Shown one piece after another: positions 34,373-44,700 of a DNA stretch of 45,803 nucleotides. A program made the position numbers and the translations under genes. Position 1 is the stretch's first letter. Each line of letters starts with the position of its first letter. The stretch is from Pseudomonadota bacterium (GTDB taxonomy: Bacteria; Pseudomonadota; Gammaproteobacteria; Burkholderiales; Burkholderiaceae_C): NCBI GenBank assembly GCA_021830925.1, contig JAKBNS010000005.1:1-45803 (forward strand). The letters are read 5' to 3'. Below the pieces are notes generated by a model, which saw only the letters and a list, made by a program, of their open reading frames with translations, was not told the DNA's origin and did not search any database.

Positions 34373-35337
34373 GTACGCCCACGCGCACGCACAGCCCCAG
34401 GATCCTGATCATCGGCGCCAACGGCCAGATCGGCTCCGAACTCAGCCTGGCGCTGGCGCGGCGCCACGGCGACGAGCAGGTGATCACCGCCGACCTCGCC
34501 CCCGTGGGCCGGCGCCCGCAGCTGCGCCATGAAATGCTCGACGCCACCTCGCGCGGCGACCTCGCCGCGGTGGTCGAACGCCACGGCATCACCCAGATCT
34601 ATCTGCTGGCCGCGGCGCTGTCGGCCAGCGGGGAGAAGGCCCCCATGTGGGCCTGGAACCTCAACACCAGCAGCCTGCTCAACGTGCTCGAACTGGCGCG
34701 CCAGGGCGGTATCGAGCGCGTGTTCTGGCCCAGTTCCATAGCCGCCTTCGGCCCCAGCACACCGCGCGAGAACACGCCGCAGCGCACGGTGATGGAGCCC
34801 ACCACGGTGTACGGCATCTCCAAGCTGGCCGGCGAGGGCCTGTGCCGCTGGTACCACGCGCAGCACGGCGTGGACGTGCGCAGCCTGCGCTACCCCGGAC
34901 TGATCTCCTACACCACGCCTCCCGGCGGCGGCACCACCGACTACGCGGTGGACATTTTCCACGCCGCGCTCAAGGGCGAGCCCTACACCTGCTTCCTCGA
35001 GCCCGACGAGGCGCTGCCGATGATGTACATGCCCGACGCCATCCGCGCCACGCTGGAACTGATGGAGGCGCCGGCGACGTGCATCGGCGAACGCGGCAGC
35101 TACAACGTAGGCGCGATGAGTTTCGCGCCGCGCCGGATCGCCGAGGCCATACGCGGCCACCTGCCGGGCTTCGAGGTTCGCTACGCCCCCGACTACCGCC
35201 AGGCCATCGCCCACGCCTGGCCCGACTCCATCGACGACTCGGTGGCACGCGACGACTGGGGCTGGCGTGCCGAATACGACCTGGAAGGCATGGTGGCGGA
35301 CATGATCCGCCACCTGCGCGTGCCCGCCGCGGCCTGA
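34369..35337 (+). CDS. tdh: L-threonine 3-dehydrogenase, short-chain (NAD-dependent epimerase-like) type
   Basis: The 322-residue extended SDR protein has ILIIGANGQIGSEL near residue 12, and the catalytic Tyr148-Lys152 in TTVYGISKLAGE. YPGLISYTTPPGGGTTDYAV and MYMPDAIRATLELME follow, features of SDR-type threonine dehydrogenases rather than the zinc-dependent form. It oxidises threonine to 2-amino-3-oxobutyrate, the substrate of the overlapping kbl product. ATGA coupling joins the two genes. Confidence 0.93.
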
Positions 35338-35410
35338 TAGGGGGCCGGACCGCGCGCCGCCGGATCCGGGTTGACCCTCAAGCGGCGCCCGGTTGCGTCG
35401 TTGTTGTGCC

Positions 35411-35440
35411 TGCAGGGCGTGCAAACCCCGTTGCAGGGCG
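35411..35440. repeat. Direct repeat TGCAGGGCG upstream of the chemoreceptor gene
   Basis: TGCAGGGCG occurs at 35411-35419 and 35432-35440, 21 nt apart, or two helical turns. The 179-nt interval 35338-35516 otherwise shows no gene. It may be an operator; no regulator is adjacent. Confidence 0.3.
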
Positions 35441-35516
35441 CCGAGCGGCGCAAGGCCGCATGGATCGCGGCCTTTCCCTGGCATCGGCGCACAATGCATG
35501 GCCATAGGGCGCAACG

Positions 35517-36734
35517 ATGGAAAGCACGATCCAATCCTGCCTGGAGCAGGCCTTTCACAGCATGGAAACGCTGGAGCTGCTGGCCGAGGCCGGCGGCGGC
35601 TTCGCCGTGTTCCATGCCAACCCCGCGGCGCGCAACACCGTGGCGCGCTTCGCCTCCATGTTCCGCCAGGCCCTGGGCGAGGGATTCGACCCGGGCCGGC
35701 TGCCCGGCCTGCCGCTGGCGCGCCTGCTCGACCCGGCGGCGCGGGACGGACTGCCCAGGCTGGCCGCCGGCGAGGTCGACCACCTGCACGCCCAGATCGA
35801 GGTGGGCAGCTTCCTGTTCTCGGTGACCGTTGCGGTGATCCGCGACCCCGAGGGCCGGCCCATGTGCCTGCACGCAAGCCTGCGCAACATCTCGGCGCGG
35901 CGCGAGGCCGTGGAGGTCAACGATCGGCTCAAGGACATCCTCGGCTCCCTGGTCAAGGCCGAGACCGAGGTCAGCCAGTCCATGGAGGCGGTGGACGGGG
36001 CCATCGGCGTGGTCAAGCACGCCGTCGGGGACAACGCGCAGGCGGTGAAGACCCTGCTCGGCCAGGTGGGCACGATTTCCACCCTGGTGCAGAGCATTCG
36101 CGAAATCTCCTACCAGACCAACCTGCTGGCGCTCAACGCCGCCATCGAGGCGGCGCGCGCCGGGGAAGCCGGGCGCGGCTTCGCGGTCGTGGCCGACGAG
36201 GTGCGCAACCTGGCGCGCCGGGTGCACGACGCCACGGTCAGCATCGAGGGTCACACCGAGCACATCGACGAACAGACCGTGCGCATCTCCCGCACCAGCG
36301 AGAGCACGGGGCGGCAACTCGACGCCGTCGACACCGTGGTGGCGCGCCTGCAGGGGCAGGTACGCGACATGCATCGCCTGGCGACCCGGGCGCTGCTGCG
36401 CTCGGCCGAGGAGGACCACCGAAATTTCGTGATCCAGGTGCTGGCCGAGGTCGACGCCCGCACGCCCAGCCTGCAGGCTTCCCAGGTGCCGGACCATCAT
36501 CAGTGCAGCTTCGGCCAGTGGTACGACGGCCGCGGTCGCGAGGCGCTGTCCGCGCTGCCGGCCTTCCAGGCCCTCGAGGCGCCGCACGCGAGGGTGCACG
36601 CGCTGGCGCGCGAACTGCTGGGCGTCGCCCGCGAGGGGCGGCACGCTCAAGCCGGCGAACTCACCGCGCAACTGCTGCAGGCGCAGACCCAGGTCGCCGC
36701 CGCGTTGCATGCGCTGAACGAAGGGCTGCACTGA
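35517..36734 (+). CDS. Soluble methyl-accepting chemotaxis protein with CZB zinc-binding domain
   Basis: The 405-residue protein has no membrane segment. Residues 1-130 form a PAS-like sensor ([29 protein letters not shown]). The signalling hairpin at about 190-225 carries [18 protein letters not shown] and [15 protein letters not shown], the CheA/CheW-contact tip. The C-terminal CZB domain, about 305-370, has [20 protein letters not shown] and [10 protein letters not shown], giving the His-Cys zinc ligands. Such receptors sense zinc or oxidants in the cytoplasm. No other chemotaxis gene is visible nearby. Confidence 0.92.
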   Translation: MESTIQSCLEQAFHSMETLELLAEAGGGFAVFHANPAARNTVARFASMFRQALGEGFDPGRLPGLPLARLLDPAARDGLPRLAAGEVDHLHAQIEVGSFLFSVTVAVIRDPEGRPMCLHASLRNISARREAVEVNDRLKDILGSLVKAETEVSQSMEAVDGAIGVVKHAVGDNAQAVKTLLGQVGTISTLVQSIREISYQTNLLALNAAIEAARAGEAGRGFAVVADEVRNLARRVHDATVSIEGHTEHIDEQTVRISRTSESTGRQLDAVDTVVARLQGQVRDMHRLATRALLRSAEEDHRNFVIQVLAEVDARTPSLQASQVPDHHQCSFGQWYDGRGREALSALPAFQALEAPHARVHALARELLGVAREGRHAQAGELTAQLLQAQTQVAAALHALNEGLH

Positions 36735-36930
36735 CCCACCCGCGAGGGTCGAGCCGGTCTGGCGCCGGCGACGCCGCGGTGCCCCCTGCCGGTCCTGATT
36801 CGCCGACGGAACGCGCTGACAAACCGTCATCAACGGCTCGTTATTGAGGCCAAACACCGGAAAAAAGCACGCATTTGTTCGATACATTGGGGACGCTCCT
36901 GCCCGCCCGCGCTCATCAGGAGGTCCCGCC

Positions 36931-37068
36931 ATGGCAGCCGTCGGTGGCATCGGCCCCATCGGGGGCTTCGCGGCCCTCGCCAGCGTGCAGGCGCTGGCCG
37001 CGGCGCCGGCGGCCGGAGCCACGACTGCCGGAGGGCCGACGGCTCCGGGCATCGACGTCCGGGCTTGA
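36931..37068 (+). CDS. Small protein of unknown function (45 aa)
   Basis: I do not recognise this gene. It encodes 45 residues rich in Ala and Gly, beginning MAAVGGIGPIGGFAALASVQ and ending in a proline- and aspartate-containing tail. A perfect AGGAGG (36918-36923) lies 7 nt before the ATG, the strongest Shine-Dalgarno sequence noticed in the window. The region 36815-36890 upstream is AT-rich for this genome (GTTATTGAGG, GGAAAAAAGC, GATACATTG), as expected of a promoter. It has no convincing signal peptide, although residues 10-30 are hydrophobic. It lies between the chemoreceptor and the convergent sigma-factor gene. Confidence 0.6.
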   Translation: MAAVGGIGPIGGFAALASVQALAAAPAAGATTAGGPTAPGIDVRA

Positions 37069-37080
37069 AGCATCGGCAAC

Positions 37081-37100
37081 TCCGGCCATCCCTTGCCGGA
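37081..37100. terminator. Weak hairpin between the small gene and the sigma-factor gene
   Basis: TCCGGC (37081-37086) and GCCGGA (37095-37100) form a 6-bp stem with an 8-nt loop, 12 nt after the small gene's stop. There is no T-run, so it is at best a weak bidirectional terminator between convergent genes. Confidence 0.25.
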
Positions 37101-37156
37101 CCTTGCCGAGCCGGGCCGGATGACCGCTACCTCCGGGCGGGGAGGGTCGATGGCGC

Positions 37157-38530
37157 TCAGCACGCACCCCGCGGCTGCGACGCCTCGCAATCCGCGGCGC
37201 GCGCCAGCAGCAGCGCCCGCTCGCGCTCGTTGCCCGCGAGCTCGGCGGCGCGCAGGAATTCCGCGCGGGCGGCGCTGCATTCCCCGAGGCGCTGCAGCAG
37301 GTCGCCGCGCACGCTGGGCAGCAGGTGGTAGCGCGCCAGCTCCGGCAACTCGCGCAGGGCGTCGATCAACACCAGGGCTTCGGCCGGCCCGTAGGCCATG
37401 GCCACGGCCACCGCGCGATTGAGCGCCACCACCGGCGAGGGCGCGGCCTGCAGCAGCGCGTCGTACAGCGCCACGATGCGCACCCAGTCGGTATCGGCGA
37501 AGCCGGGGGCGCGCGCATGACAGGCGGCGATCGCCGCCTGCAGGGTGTAGGGGCCGAGCGGCGCGCCCAGTGAGTGCGCCTGCTCCAGGGCGGCCAGGCC
37601 GCGGCGGATCAACAGGTGGTCCCAGCGTGCGCGGTCCTGGTCGGCCAGCAGCACGGGAACGCCGCGCGGGTCCACGCGCGCCGCCAGGCGCGAGGCCTGC
37701 AATTCCATCAGCGCGACCAGCCCGTGCACCTCGGCCTGCGCCGGCATGAGCCCGGCGAGCACGCGCCCCAGGCGCAGCGCCTCCTCGCACAGCGCGGGTC
37801 GCGTCCAGTGGTGGCCCTCGGTGGCCGCGTAGCCTTCGTTGAACATCAGGTACAGCACTTCCAGCACCGCCGGAACGCGCGCCGCCAGTTCGGCCCCGCG
37901 GGGAATCTCGAACGGCACGCGTGCCTCGGCCAGGGTGCGCTTGGCACGCACGATGCGCTGGGCGATGGTGGGCTCCGGGCGCAGGTAGGCGCGCGCGATC
38001 TCGGCCACCGACAGGCCTCCGACCACCTTCAGGGTCAGCGCCGCGCGCGCATCCGGCGCCAGCAGGGGATGCGCGGCGGTGAACACCAGCGCCAGCATGT
38101 CGTCGCCGATGGCGTCGTCCAGCGCGGCGTCGACCGCCTCGGCGAAGTCGGCCTCGCGCACGGCGTGCTGGAGGTCGTGCTCCTCGCCCAGGCGCTGGTG
38201 CAGCGGGGCGACCGTCGCGGCGTGACGCAAGCGGTCCAGCGCCTGGCGGCGCGCCGCGGTCAGCAGCCAGGCGCCCGGACGCTCGGGCAGGCCGTCGCGC
38301 TCCCAACTCCGCAGGGCGCTGAGCAGCGCGTCCTGCGCGCAGTCCTCGGCCAGGCCGACGTCGCGGGTGATGCGTGCCACCTGGGCGATGATCCTCGCCG
38401 CCTCGATGCGCCACAGTGCGTCCAGCGCCTGCCGGACCTCGGCCGGCCGGGCGCCGTGCGCGGACGCCACCTCGGCGCTCCCGGCGACGTTGCCGGGTGG
38501 GTCCTTTGGGGCTCGCGGCGTGCGCGCCAT
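37157..38530 (-). CDS. ECF sigma factor with long C-terminal extension (ECF42/SigJ-like)
   Basis: The 457-residue protein starts with an ECF sigma region 2 (LWRIEAARIIAQVARITRDV, then EDCAQDALLSALRSWERDG). Region 4 lies near 140-205 (GGLSVAEIARAYLRPEPTIA, QRIVRAKRTLAEARV). An extension of about 250 residues follows, with repeats such as LAALEQAHSLGAPLGPY and VALNRAVAVAMAYGPAEAL. This extension and the adjacent DGPF-motif gene are the hallmarks of the ECF42 group, which lacks a classical anti-sigma factor. ATG 38530 gives the group's usual N-terminus. The downstream targets are probably the neighbouring DGPF and VOC genes. Confidence 0.9.
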   Translation of the reverse strand: MARTPRAPKDPPGNVAGSAEVASAHGARPAEVRQALDALWRIEAARIIAQVARITRDVGLAEDCAQDALLSALRSWERDGLPERPGAWLLTAARRQALDRLRHAATVAPLHQRLGEEHDLQHAVREADFAEAVDAALDDAIGDDMLALVFTAAHPLLAPDARAALTLKVVGGLSVAEIARAYLRPEPTIAQRIVRAKRTLAEARVPFEIPRGAELAARVPAVLEVLYLMFNEGYAATEGHHWTRPALCEEALRLGRVLAGLMPAQAEVHGLVALMELQASRLAARVDPRGVPVLLADQDRARWDHLLIRRGLAALEQAHSLGAPLGPYTLQAAIAACHARAPGFADTDWVRIVALYDALLQAAPSPVVALNRAVAVAMAYGPAEALVLIDALRELPELARYHLLPSVRGDLLQRLGECSAARAEFLRAAELAGNERERALLLARAADCEASQPRGAC

Positions 38531-38547
38531 GCTGCCGGGACGCTCTC

Positions 38548-38904
38548 TCAGGCCAGGTAGCAGGGCCCGCACTCGCGTACCTCGACGCAGGCGAAGCGCG
38601 CGGCCGGACACTCCTGCGCCAGCGCCACCGCCTCGGCGCGGTCGGCGCACTCGAGCAGGAAAAAGCCGCCCACCATCTCCCGGGTCTCGGCGAAGGGGCC
38701 GTCGCGCAGCTGCGCACGTCCCTGCTCCAGCTGCACGCGCACGGCGTGCCGGTCGGGCAGCAGCGACTCCACCGCGAGCAGCCTGCCCTCGGCCCGCAGG
38801 CGCTCGCCGAAGGCTGTCATCTCCTGGTACAGCGCCCGACCCTGCTCCTCGCCGCGGGTGTCGCGCTCACCGCGCTTCTCGTGGATCATCAGCAGGTAAC
38901 GCAT
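38548..38904 (-). CDS. YCII/DGPF-domain protein
   Basis: The 118-residue protein has the family start MRYLLMIHEKRGERD and the motif DGPFAETREMVGGFFLLE near residue 69. DGPF proteins are small cytoplasmic YCII-fold proteins that accompany ECF42 sigma factors; their biochemical role is unsettled. GGAGG lies 5 nt before ATG 38904. It precedes the sigma-factor gene by 17 nt, so both are probably one transcript. Confidence 0.9.
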   Translation of the reverse strand: MRYLLMIHEKRGERDTRGEEQGRALYQEMTAFGERLRAEGRLLAVESLLPDRHAVRVQLEQGRAQLRDGPFAETREMVGGFFLLECADRAEAVALAQECPAARFACVEVRECGPCYLA

Positions 38905-39033
38905 CGGGGCCTCCGGGGGCGTCGCGCGCGGCGACGGGGCCGGGGCCGGGGATCGGCAGCCGGTGCCGGCCATGGTAGGGCCGCGCGCCGCGCGCGGGCG
39001 GAGCTGGCCTGGCGAAGCGCTCCGCCCCGGCGA

Positions 39034-39501
39034 TCAATCGCATGCCCTGGGCTTGCGCGACGCGTCGAGCAACTGCTCCGGGGGCACGTCGCGCACATGG
39101 GTGGCGAGGGACCAGCGGTGCCCGAAGGGGTCGAGCAGCTGGCCGTAGCGGTCGCCCCAGAACATGTCCGCGGGCTGCATCTTCGGCGTCGCGCCGGCCG
39201 CCACCGCCTGCTGGAACGCGGCGTCGACATCCTCCACGTACAGATGCACGGTCACCGGCGTGCCGCCCAGCGACAGCGGGCCCAGCGCGCCCCATTCGGG
39301 CATTTCATCCACCAGCATCAGGTGCGAGTCGCCGATGCGCAGGGTGGCATGCATGAGCCTGCCGTCCGGCGCGGGCAGGCGCATCAGCTCGACGGCGCCG
39401 AAGGCCCGGGCGTAGAAATCCAGGGCGGAGGCCGCGCCTCGGCAGATGAGATGGGGGGTAAGGCTGTGCATGCCTTCGGGAATGCTACGGACCTGGCTCA
39501 C
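39034..39501 (-). CDS. VOC-family (PhnB/glyoxalase-like) protein
   Basis: The 155-residue protein has two beta-alpha-beta-beta-beta modules: HLICRGAASALDFYARAFGA with MHATLRIGDSHLMLVDE, and VTVHLYVEDVDAAFQQAVAA with FWGDRYGQLLDPFGHRWSLA. This PhnB-like subgroup often accompanies ECF42/DGPF loci. GTG 39501 is chosen because AGGAG is 6 nt upstream. It is 129 nt upstream of the DGPF gene on the same strand. The catalytic function is unknown. Confidence 0.87.
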   Translation of the reverse strand: MSQVRSIPEGMHSLTPHLICRGAASALDFYARAFGAVELMRLPAPDGRLMHATLRIGDSHLMLVDEMPEWGALGPLSLGGTPVTVHLYVEDVDAAFQQAVAAGATPKMQPADMFWGDRYGQLLDPFGHRWSLATHVRDVPPEQLLDASRKPRACD

Positions 39502-39612
39502 GACGGGCTCCTGCGAGGGTGGACAAAGGAACAAACGGGGCGAGCGCCTGGCCTACCCCCCCTCACGACGCGCGAGATCCCGTGGAATCGACAAGCCCCG
39601 GCTCCGTGCGGC

Positions 39613-40080
39613 TCAGCGCTGCGAACCCGGCGCCACCAGCCCGCGACGCGCGATGGGCGTGGAGAACACGATCGAGGTGCGCGTCTCCCCGTAGCCGTTG
39701 ATGGAGGAGAGGAAGCGCTCCAGATCCTCCAGGTCGCGCGCCACCACTGTCATCAGGTAGGAGTCCGCGCCGGCCACGTGGTGGCACTCCAGCACTTCGG
39801 GCGCGCGTCGCAGCTTGTCCAGGAAGGCCTTCTTGCCGGGCTGCTGCACGGTGATGCCGACGACGGCGCGCACCGTGTAGCCGGCCAGCGCCGCATCCAG
39901 CTCGGCGCCCATCGAACGCAGCACCCCGGCTTCCTTCAGGCGCTTGAGCCGTTCCACCGTGGCCGGCACCGACAGCCCCGCGGCGGCGGCCAGGTTTTTC
40001 AGCGGGGCGCGGCTGTCGCGCTGCAGGGCCATGAGCAGGGCCCAGGCCTTCGCGTCCAGGGAAAGGGAGTTTTCGGCCAT
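39613..40080 (-). CDS. Lrp/AsnC-family transcriptional regulator (second copy)
   Basis: The 155-residue protein begins SLSLDAKAWALLMALQRDSR and contains the HTH AAAAGLSVPATVERLKRLKE. A RAM domain follows, with VAGADSYLMTVVARDLEDLE near residue 100. It is divergent from a LysE exporter, so it probably controls amino-acid export. The 93-nt intergenic region is AT-rich and holds ATCGA-AAG-TCGAT (40101-40113), a possible operator. Confidence 0.9.
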   Translation of the reverse strand: MAENSLSLDAKAWALLMALQRDSRAPLKNLAAAAGLSVPATVERLKRLKEAGVLRSMGAELDAALAGYTVRAVVGITVQQPGKKAFLDKLRRAPEVLECHHVAGADSYLMTVVARDLEDLERFLSSINGYGETRTSIVFSTPIARRGLVAPGSQR

Positions 40081-40173
40081 GAGGGGCGTGCTCCTGAAAA
40101 ATCGAAAGTCGATGCGGCATTTTCCTCTCATCTGCGGTTCAACATCCGCCGCCGACCCTCGAAAATACCTTCC

Positions 40174-40806
40174 ATGATTTCCTCCGCGTGGTCCGCATGG
40201 TGGGTGTTGTTCGGCCAGTCGCTGCTGATCGGTCTGTCGATCGCCGCGCCGGTCGGGCAGATCGGCCTGCTCGCCATCCAGCGCACGCTGGACCATGGCC
40301 GCGCGGCGGGGCTGGCCACCGGCCTGGGCGCGGCCTTCGCCGACGCGCTGTACGGCGCCATCGGCGCCTTCGGCGTGAGCGGGCTGATCGCCTGGCTGAT
40401 GCGCGTCAAGCCCTGGCTGAGCCTGTTCGGCGGCCTGTTCCTGCTGGGGCTGGCCTGGCGCATCGCCCGGCGACAGGCCAGCCGCGCCGCGCTCCCCGCG
40501 CCGCCGGCCGGCTCGCTGCTGGGTTACCTGTCGGGCACCTTCGTGCTGACCCTGTCCAACCCCTCCACCATCCTGTCCTTCATCGCGGTGTTCGGCGCGC
40601 TGGCGGGCGGCGCGCGCAGCGCCTCGCCGTGGGCCATGGTGGCCGGCGTGCTGGCCGGCTCGTCGCTGTGGTGGATGCTCCTGTCCGCCACCGTGAACCG
40701 GCTGCGCCGGCGCGTCGACGCGGGCTGGCTGCGCGGGATCAACCTCGGCTCGGCGGCGCTGCTCGCCGGCCTGGGGCTGTGGCAACTCGGCCAGCTCCTG
40801 CCCTGA
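40174..40806 (+). CDS. LysE-family amino-acid exporter
   Basis: The 210-residue membrane protein has about six hydrophobic segments and the RhtB/LysE signature IAAPVGQIGLLAIQRTLDHG, with GLGAAFADALYGAIGAFG and FVLTLSNPSTILSF. It exports amino acids or related compounds and is probably induced through the divergent Lrp regulator. ATG 40174 is the first codon giving the family's N-terminus. Confidence 0.9.
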   Translation: MISSAWSAWWVLFGQSLLIGLSIAAPVGQIGLLAIQRTLDHGRAAGLATGLGAAFADALYGAIGAFGVSGLIAWLMRVKPWLSLFGGLFLLGLAWRIARRQASRAALPAPPAGSLLGYLSGTFVLTLSNPSTILSFIAVFGALAGGARSASPWAMVAGVLAGSSLWWMLLSATVNRLRRRVDAGWLRGINLGSAALLAGLGLWQLGQLLP

Positions 40807-40849
40807 GGTCCACTCTGGAGCCACCATGCGGCGACCTGCGCGCGAGGCC

Positions 40850-41749
40850 TCAATCCTCCTGCGCCCAGTGGCGGCTGGCCAGCGCCGCGGCGGCGGCGCG
40901 GGTCTCGACCCCGAGCTTGGTGAAAATGTGCTCCAGGTGCTTGTTCACGGTGCGCGGGCTCAGGCCGAGGATCTGCCCGATGTCGCGGTTGGTCTTGCCC
41001 TTGGCCACCCACGACAGCACCTCGGTCTCGCGCGCGGTCAGCGCCGCGCGCGCCAGGCGCGACGGCGCCACCGGCCCGGCCGCCGGCTCGATCAGCAGCA
41101 TGGTCTCGCCCAGACCGGAGCTGCCCATGTTGCGCACCGTGTACGACTCGGCCGGCTGCACGCTGGCGCCGACCGCCAGGCGCAGCAGCTGCTCGGGCAC
41201 GCGCGCGCTGCCCTGCAGCAGCCCCTCCAGCCAGGCCGCGGCCTTCGGCGAACACCAGGCCACGCGACCCTGGCGGTCCACCAGCAGCACGCCCAGGTTG
41301 GCCAGGTCCACCGCCTGACGGGCCAGGCGCGCGGCGCGCGCGTTGCGGGCATGGGTGCGCAGGCGCGCCAGCACCTCGGGCTCTCGCACCGGCTTGACCA
41401 CGTAGTCGACCCCGCCGGCGGCGAAACCCTCGACCAGGGAATCGGTGTCGGCCAGGCCAGTCATGAACACCACCGGCACGTGCGCCAGTTCGGCGCGCGC
41501 CTTGATGCGCCGGCACAGCTCGAAGCCGGACAGCCCGGGCATCACCGCGTCGAGCAGGATGGCGTCGGGCACCGCCAGTTCCAGGCGTTCCAGCGCGGTG
41601 TCGGCGTCGCCCGCGACCAGCACGGTGTAACCGGCCGGCTCCAGCATGCGGCACAGCAGGGCCACGCTGTCGGGGTCGTCGTCGACCACCAGAACGACCG
41701 GATGGTCGTCGGCCTCTGGGCGGGCGAAGGGGTCAAGCATCGCATTCAT
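40850..41749 (-). CDS. Response regulator with receiver, PAS-like and LuxR DNA-binding domains
   Basis: The 299-residue protein has a receiver domain at 17-130, with acidic pocket VVDDDPD, phospho-acceptor D67 in ILLDAVMPG and K119 in YVVKPV. A middle PAS-like segment follows (NLGVLLVDRQGRVAWCSPKA). A LuxR helix-turn-helix lies at about 235-290 (LTARETEVLSWVAKGKTN, DIGQILGLSPRTVNKHLEHI). It overlaps the 3' end of the kinase gene by 17 nt, so it is the cognate regulator of that kinase. A second ATG nine bases later is an alternative start. Confidence 0.92.
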   Translation of the reverse strand: MNAMLDPFARPEADDHPVVLVVDDDPDSVALLCRMLEPAGYTVLVAGDADTALERLELAVPDAILLDAVMPGLSGFELCRRIKARAELAHVPVVFMTGLADTDSLVEGFAAGGVDYVVKPVREPEVLARLRTHARNARAARLARQAVDLANLGVLLVDRQGRVAWCSPKAAAWLEGLLQGSARVPEQLLRLAVGASVQPAESYTVRNMGSSGLGETMLLIEPAAGPVAPSRLARAALTARETEVLSWVAKGKTNRDIGQILGLSPRTVNKHLEHIFTKLGVETRAAAAALASRHWAQED

Positions 41750-44700
41750 CGTGCAGGCTCCGGCGCAGACCGTGAAGGTCGTAACGTTGCAGCAGGCCGC
41801 GCAACTGCACCATGCGCGGCGCGAACTCGGGGTGTTCCGCCCCCACGCGGTCGAACAACTCGCGCAGCGCGGCGACGTGGCCGAGGCGCAGCAGGTGCAG
41901 GGCCTGGGCGTGGGCCTCGCCTGGAAGGCGCAGCGCGTCCGGCTCGACCCCGGCCTCGGGCCCGGGCAGCAGCGCCGGCGCGGAGTCCACCCATTCGAGT
42001 TCGAGCAGACGTTGCAGCACCGCGAGCAACTCGGACTCGATCACCGGCTTGCCGACGAAGGCCTGGCAACCAGCCTCGCGCAGGCGCTCCGGCTGGTTCT
42101 CGAACATATTGGCCGACACCATCACCACCGGCAGCGCGTGCCCGGCGCGACGCAGCCGGCGCGCGGTCTCCCAGCCGTCGAGGTCGTCCATGCTGATGTC
42201 CAGCAGCACCGCGTCCGGGCGCCCCTCCTGCAGCCACTGCAGGCATTCGGTGCCGCTGGCCGCCTCGACCATGTCGAATCCCAGCGGCGCGAGCATGCCC
42301 ACCAGCAGCTGGCGCTGCACCGGCTGGTCGTCCACCACCAGCAGCACGCGGCGGCGCCCCAGGTAGCCGCCGACGGCATGCGCCAGCGGCGCCGCCGTGT
42401 CCGGCTGGGCCCCGGCCGGCGCCTCGGGCAGGTACAGGCGGACGCTGAACAGGCTGCCCTGCGCCGAGGTTCGCGCCAGGCTGAGCTCGCCGCCCATCAG
42501 GGAGGCCAGCAGGCCGGTGATGGTCAGGCCCAGTCCGGTGCCGTGGCTGCTGTGCTGGCGCCCTCCGGCCCCGCGCTCGAAGGGCAGGAAGATGCGCTGC
42601 ACGTCCTGCGGCGCGATGCCGATGCCGGTGTCCTCGACGTCGAAGCGCATGACTTCGTGACGACAGTCCACCTGCAGGCTCACCCGCCCCCGGCGGGTGA
42701 AGCGCACCGCGTTGCTCAGCAGGTTGATCAGGATCTGGCGCAGGCACTTGGCGTCGGCCTGCACCCACTGCGGCATGCGTCCGCTGTGGCCGACGACGAA
42801 TTCCAGGCCCTTGGCCATCGCCTGCGGGCGCACCATGCGCTCGAGCTCGTCCAGGAAGCCCGGCAGGTGCAGCGGCGCGGACTCCAGGCGCAGCCGGCCG
42901 GCCTCGATGCGCGCCAGATCCAGCAGCCCGTCGACCAGCGCCAGCATGTGTTCGGCGCTGCGGTGGATGGTGCGCACGGCCTCGTGCGCGTCGGCGTCGG
43001 GCGAGCGCGACTTGAGCAGGATCTGCGAGTAGCCGAGGATGCTGTTGAGCGGGGTGCGAAGCTCGTGGGTCATGCCGGCGACGTATCGCGTCTTGGCCTG
43101 GTTGGCCGCGTCGGCCGACTCCTTCGCCGCCTGCAGTGCGGCGTCCGTGCGCCTGTGCGCCTCGACCTCGCGCATGAGCAGCTGGTTGTGGCGGGTGGAC
43201 TCGTCGCGCGCCATGCGCCGGCTCTCGCCGGCCAGCACGATCCACCAGCTGAACACCGCGGCCGCCAGCAGCAGCATGGCGAAGGCCAGCCCGAAGGCCT
43301 GGGCCATCGCGGCGCGGTCAGCCGCCACGAGCAGCGCGCCCGCATGCTGCATGTAGGCCACGCCCAGGACGGCCCCGAGCATCACCGCCAGGCATGCGAA
43401 CAAGGCCAGGAAGCCCAGCGCGCGCAGCCCGAGCCAGCGCGTGGCCGACGCCGGCAGCAGCCCGCGCAGCAGCGTCTGCGCCTGCTCGTCCACGCGCGAG
43501 CCGCTCTTGCAGGAGTCGTGGCAGCGCGACTCCAGGGTGCAGCACAGGGAGCAGATGGGCGTGCCGCCGTAGGCCGGGCACGAGGCCATGTCCTCGGCCT
43601 CGAATTCGTTCTCGCACACGGTGCAGCGCACCAGGGTGCCGGGCGGCGCCACCGGCACCGGCTGGCGCGCCAGGTAGTAGCGCCCGCGCGTGGCCCAGGC
43701 GATCAGCGGCGCCGCGGCCAGCGACACGATCAAGGCGATGAAGGGGGCGAAGGCGCGCGCGCCGGGCCCGAAGCTGCCGGCATGCGCGCTGACCGCAAGC
43801 GCCGCGGCCAGCAACATGGCGCCCAGGCCGACGGGGTTGATGTCGTACAGGTAGGCGCGCTTGAACTCGATGCCGGGAGGGCTCAGGCCGAGGGGCTTGT
43901 TGATCACCAGGTCGGCCACCAGCGCGCCCACCCAGGCGATGGCCAGGTTGCCGTACAGGCTGAGCACGCCCTCGATGGCATGGAACACCCCCATGGTCAT
44001 GAGCAGCGTGGCGATCAGCACGTTGAACACCAGCCACACCACGCGCCCGGGGTGGCTGTGGGTCAGACGGGCGAAGAAGTTCGACCACGCCAGCGAGCCC
44101 GCGTAGGCGTTGGTGACGTTGATCTTGATCTGCGACACCAGCACCAGCAGCGCCACGGCGGCCAGGCCCCAGGCCGGCGAGGCGAACACCTGCGCATAGC
44201 CCGCCATGTACATCTGCGTCGGCTCGACCGCGTGGTTCCAGGCCACGCCGTTGCGCATGGCCAGGTAGGTGAGGAAGGCGCCGCCGAGCATTTTCAGCAT
44301 GCCGGGCAGGATCCAGCCCGGCCCGGCCAGCACCACCGCCGCCCACCAGCGCCGGCGATTGGCGGGCCCGGGCTCGGGCAGGAAGCGCAGGTAGTCGACC
44401 TGCTCGCCGATCTGCACGATGAGCGAGAACGCCACCGCCGAGGCGGCGCCGAACATCTTCAGGTCGAAGCCGCTGCTGCCGGAGATGCGCCCTGCCATCG
44501 ACGCGAAGGCCGTGAAGGCGTGCGGATCGCGCCATGCCACGGCCAGGTAGGGACACAGCAGCAGCAACGCCCACACCGGCTGGGTGAACAGTTGCAGGCG
44601 CGAGATCAGGGTGATGCCCCGCACCACCAGGGGAATGACCACCAGGGAACTCAGCAGGTAGGCCCACGCCAGGGGCAGGCCGAAATACAGCTGCAGCGCC

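Noticed and set aside
35338-35516. Possible terminator after tdh (GGGT-TG-ACCC)
   Set aside because: The stem is only four pairs and no T-run follows.
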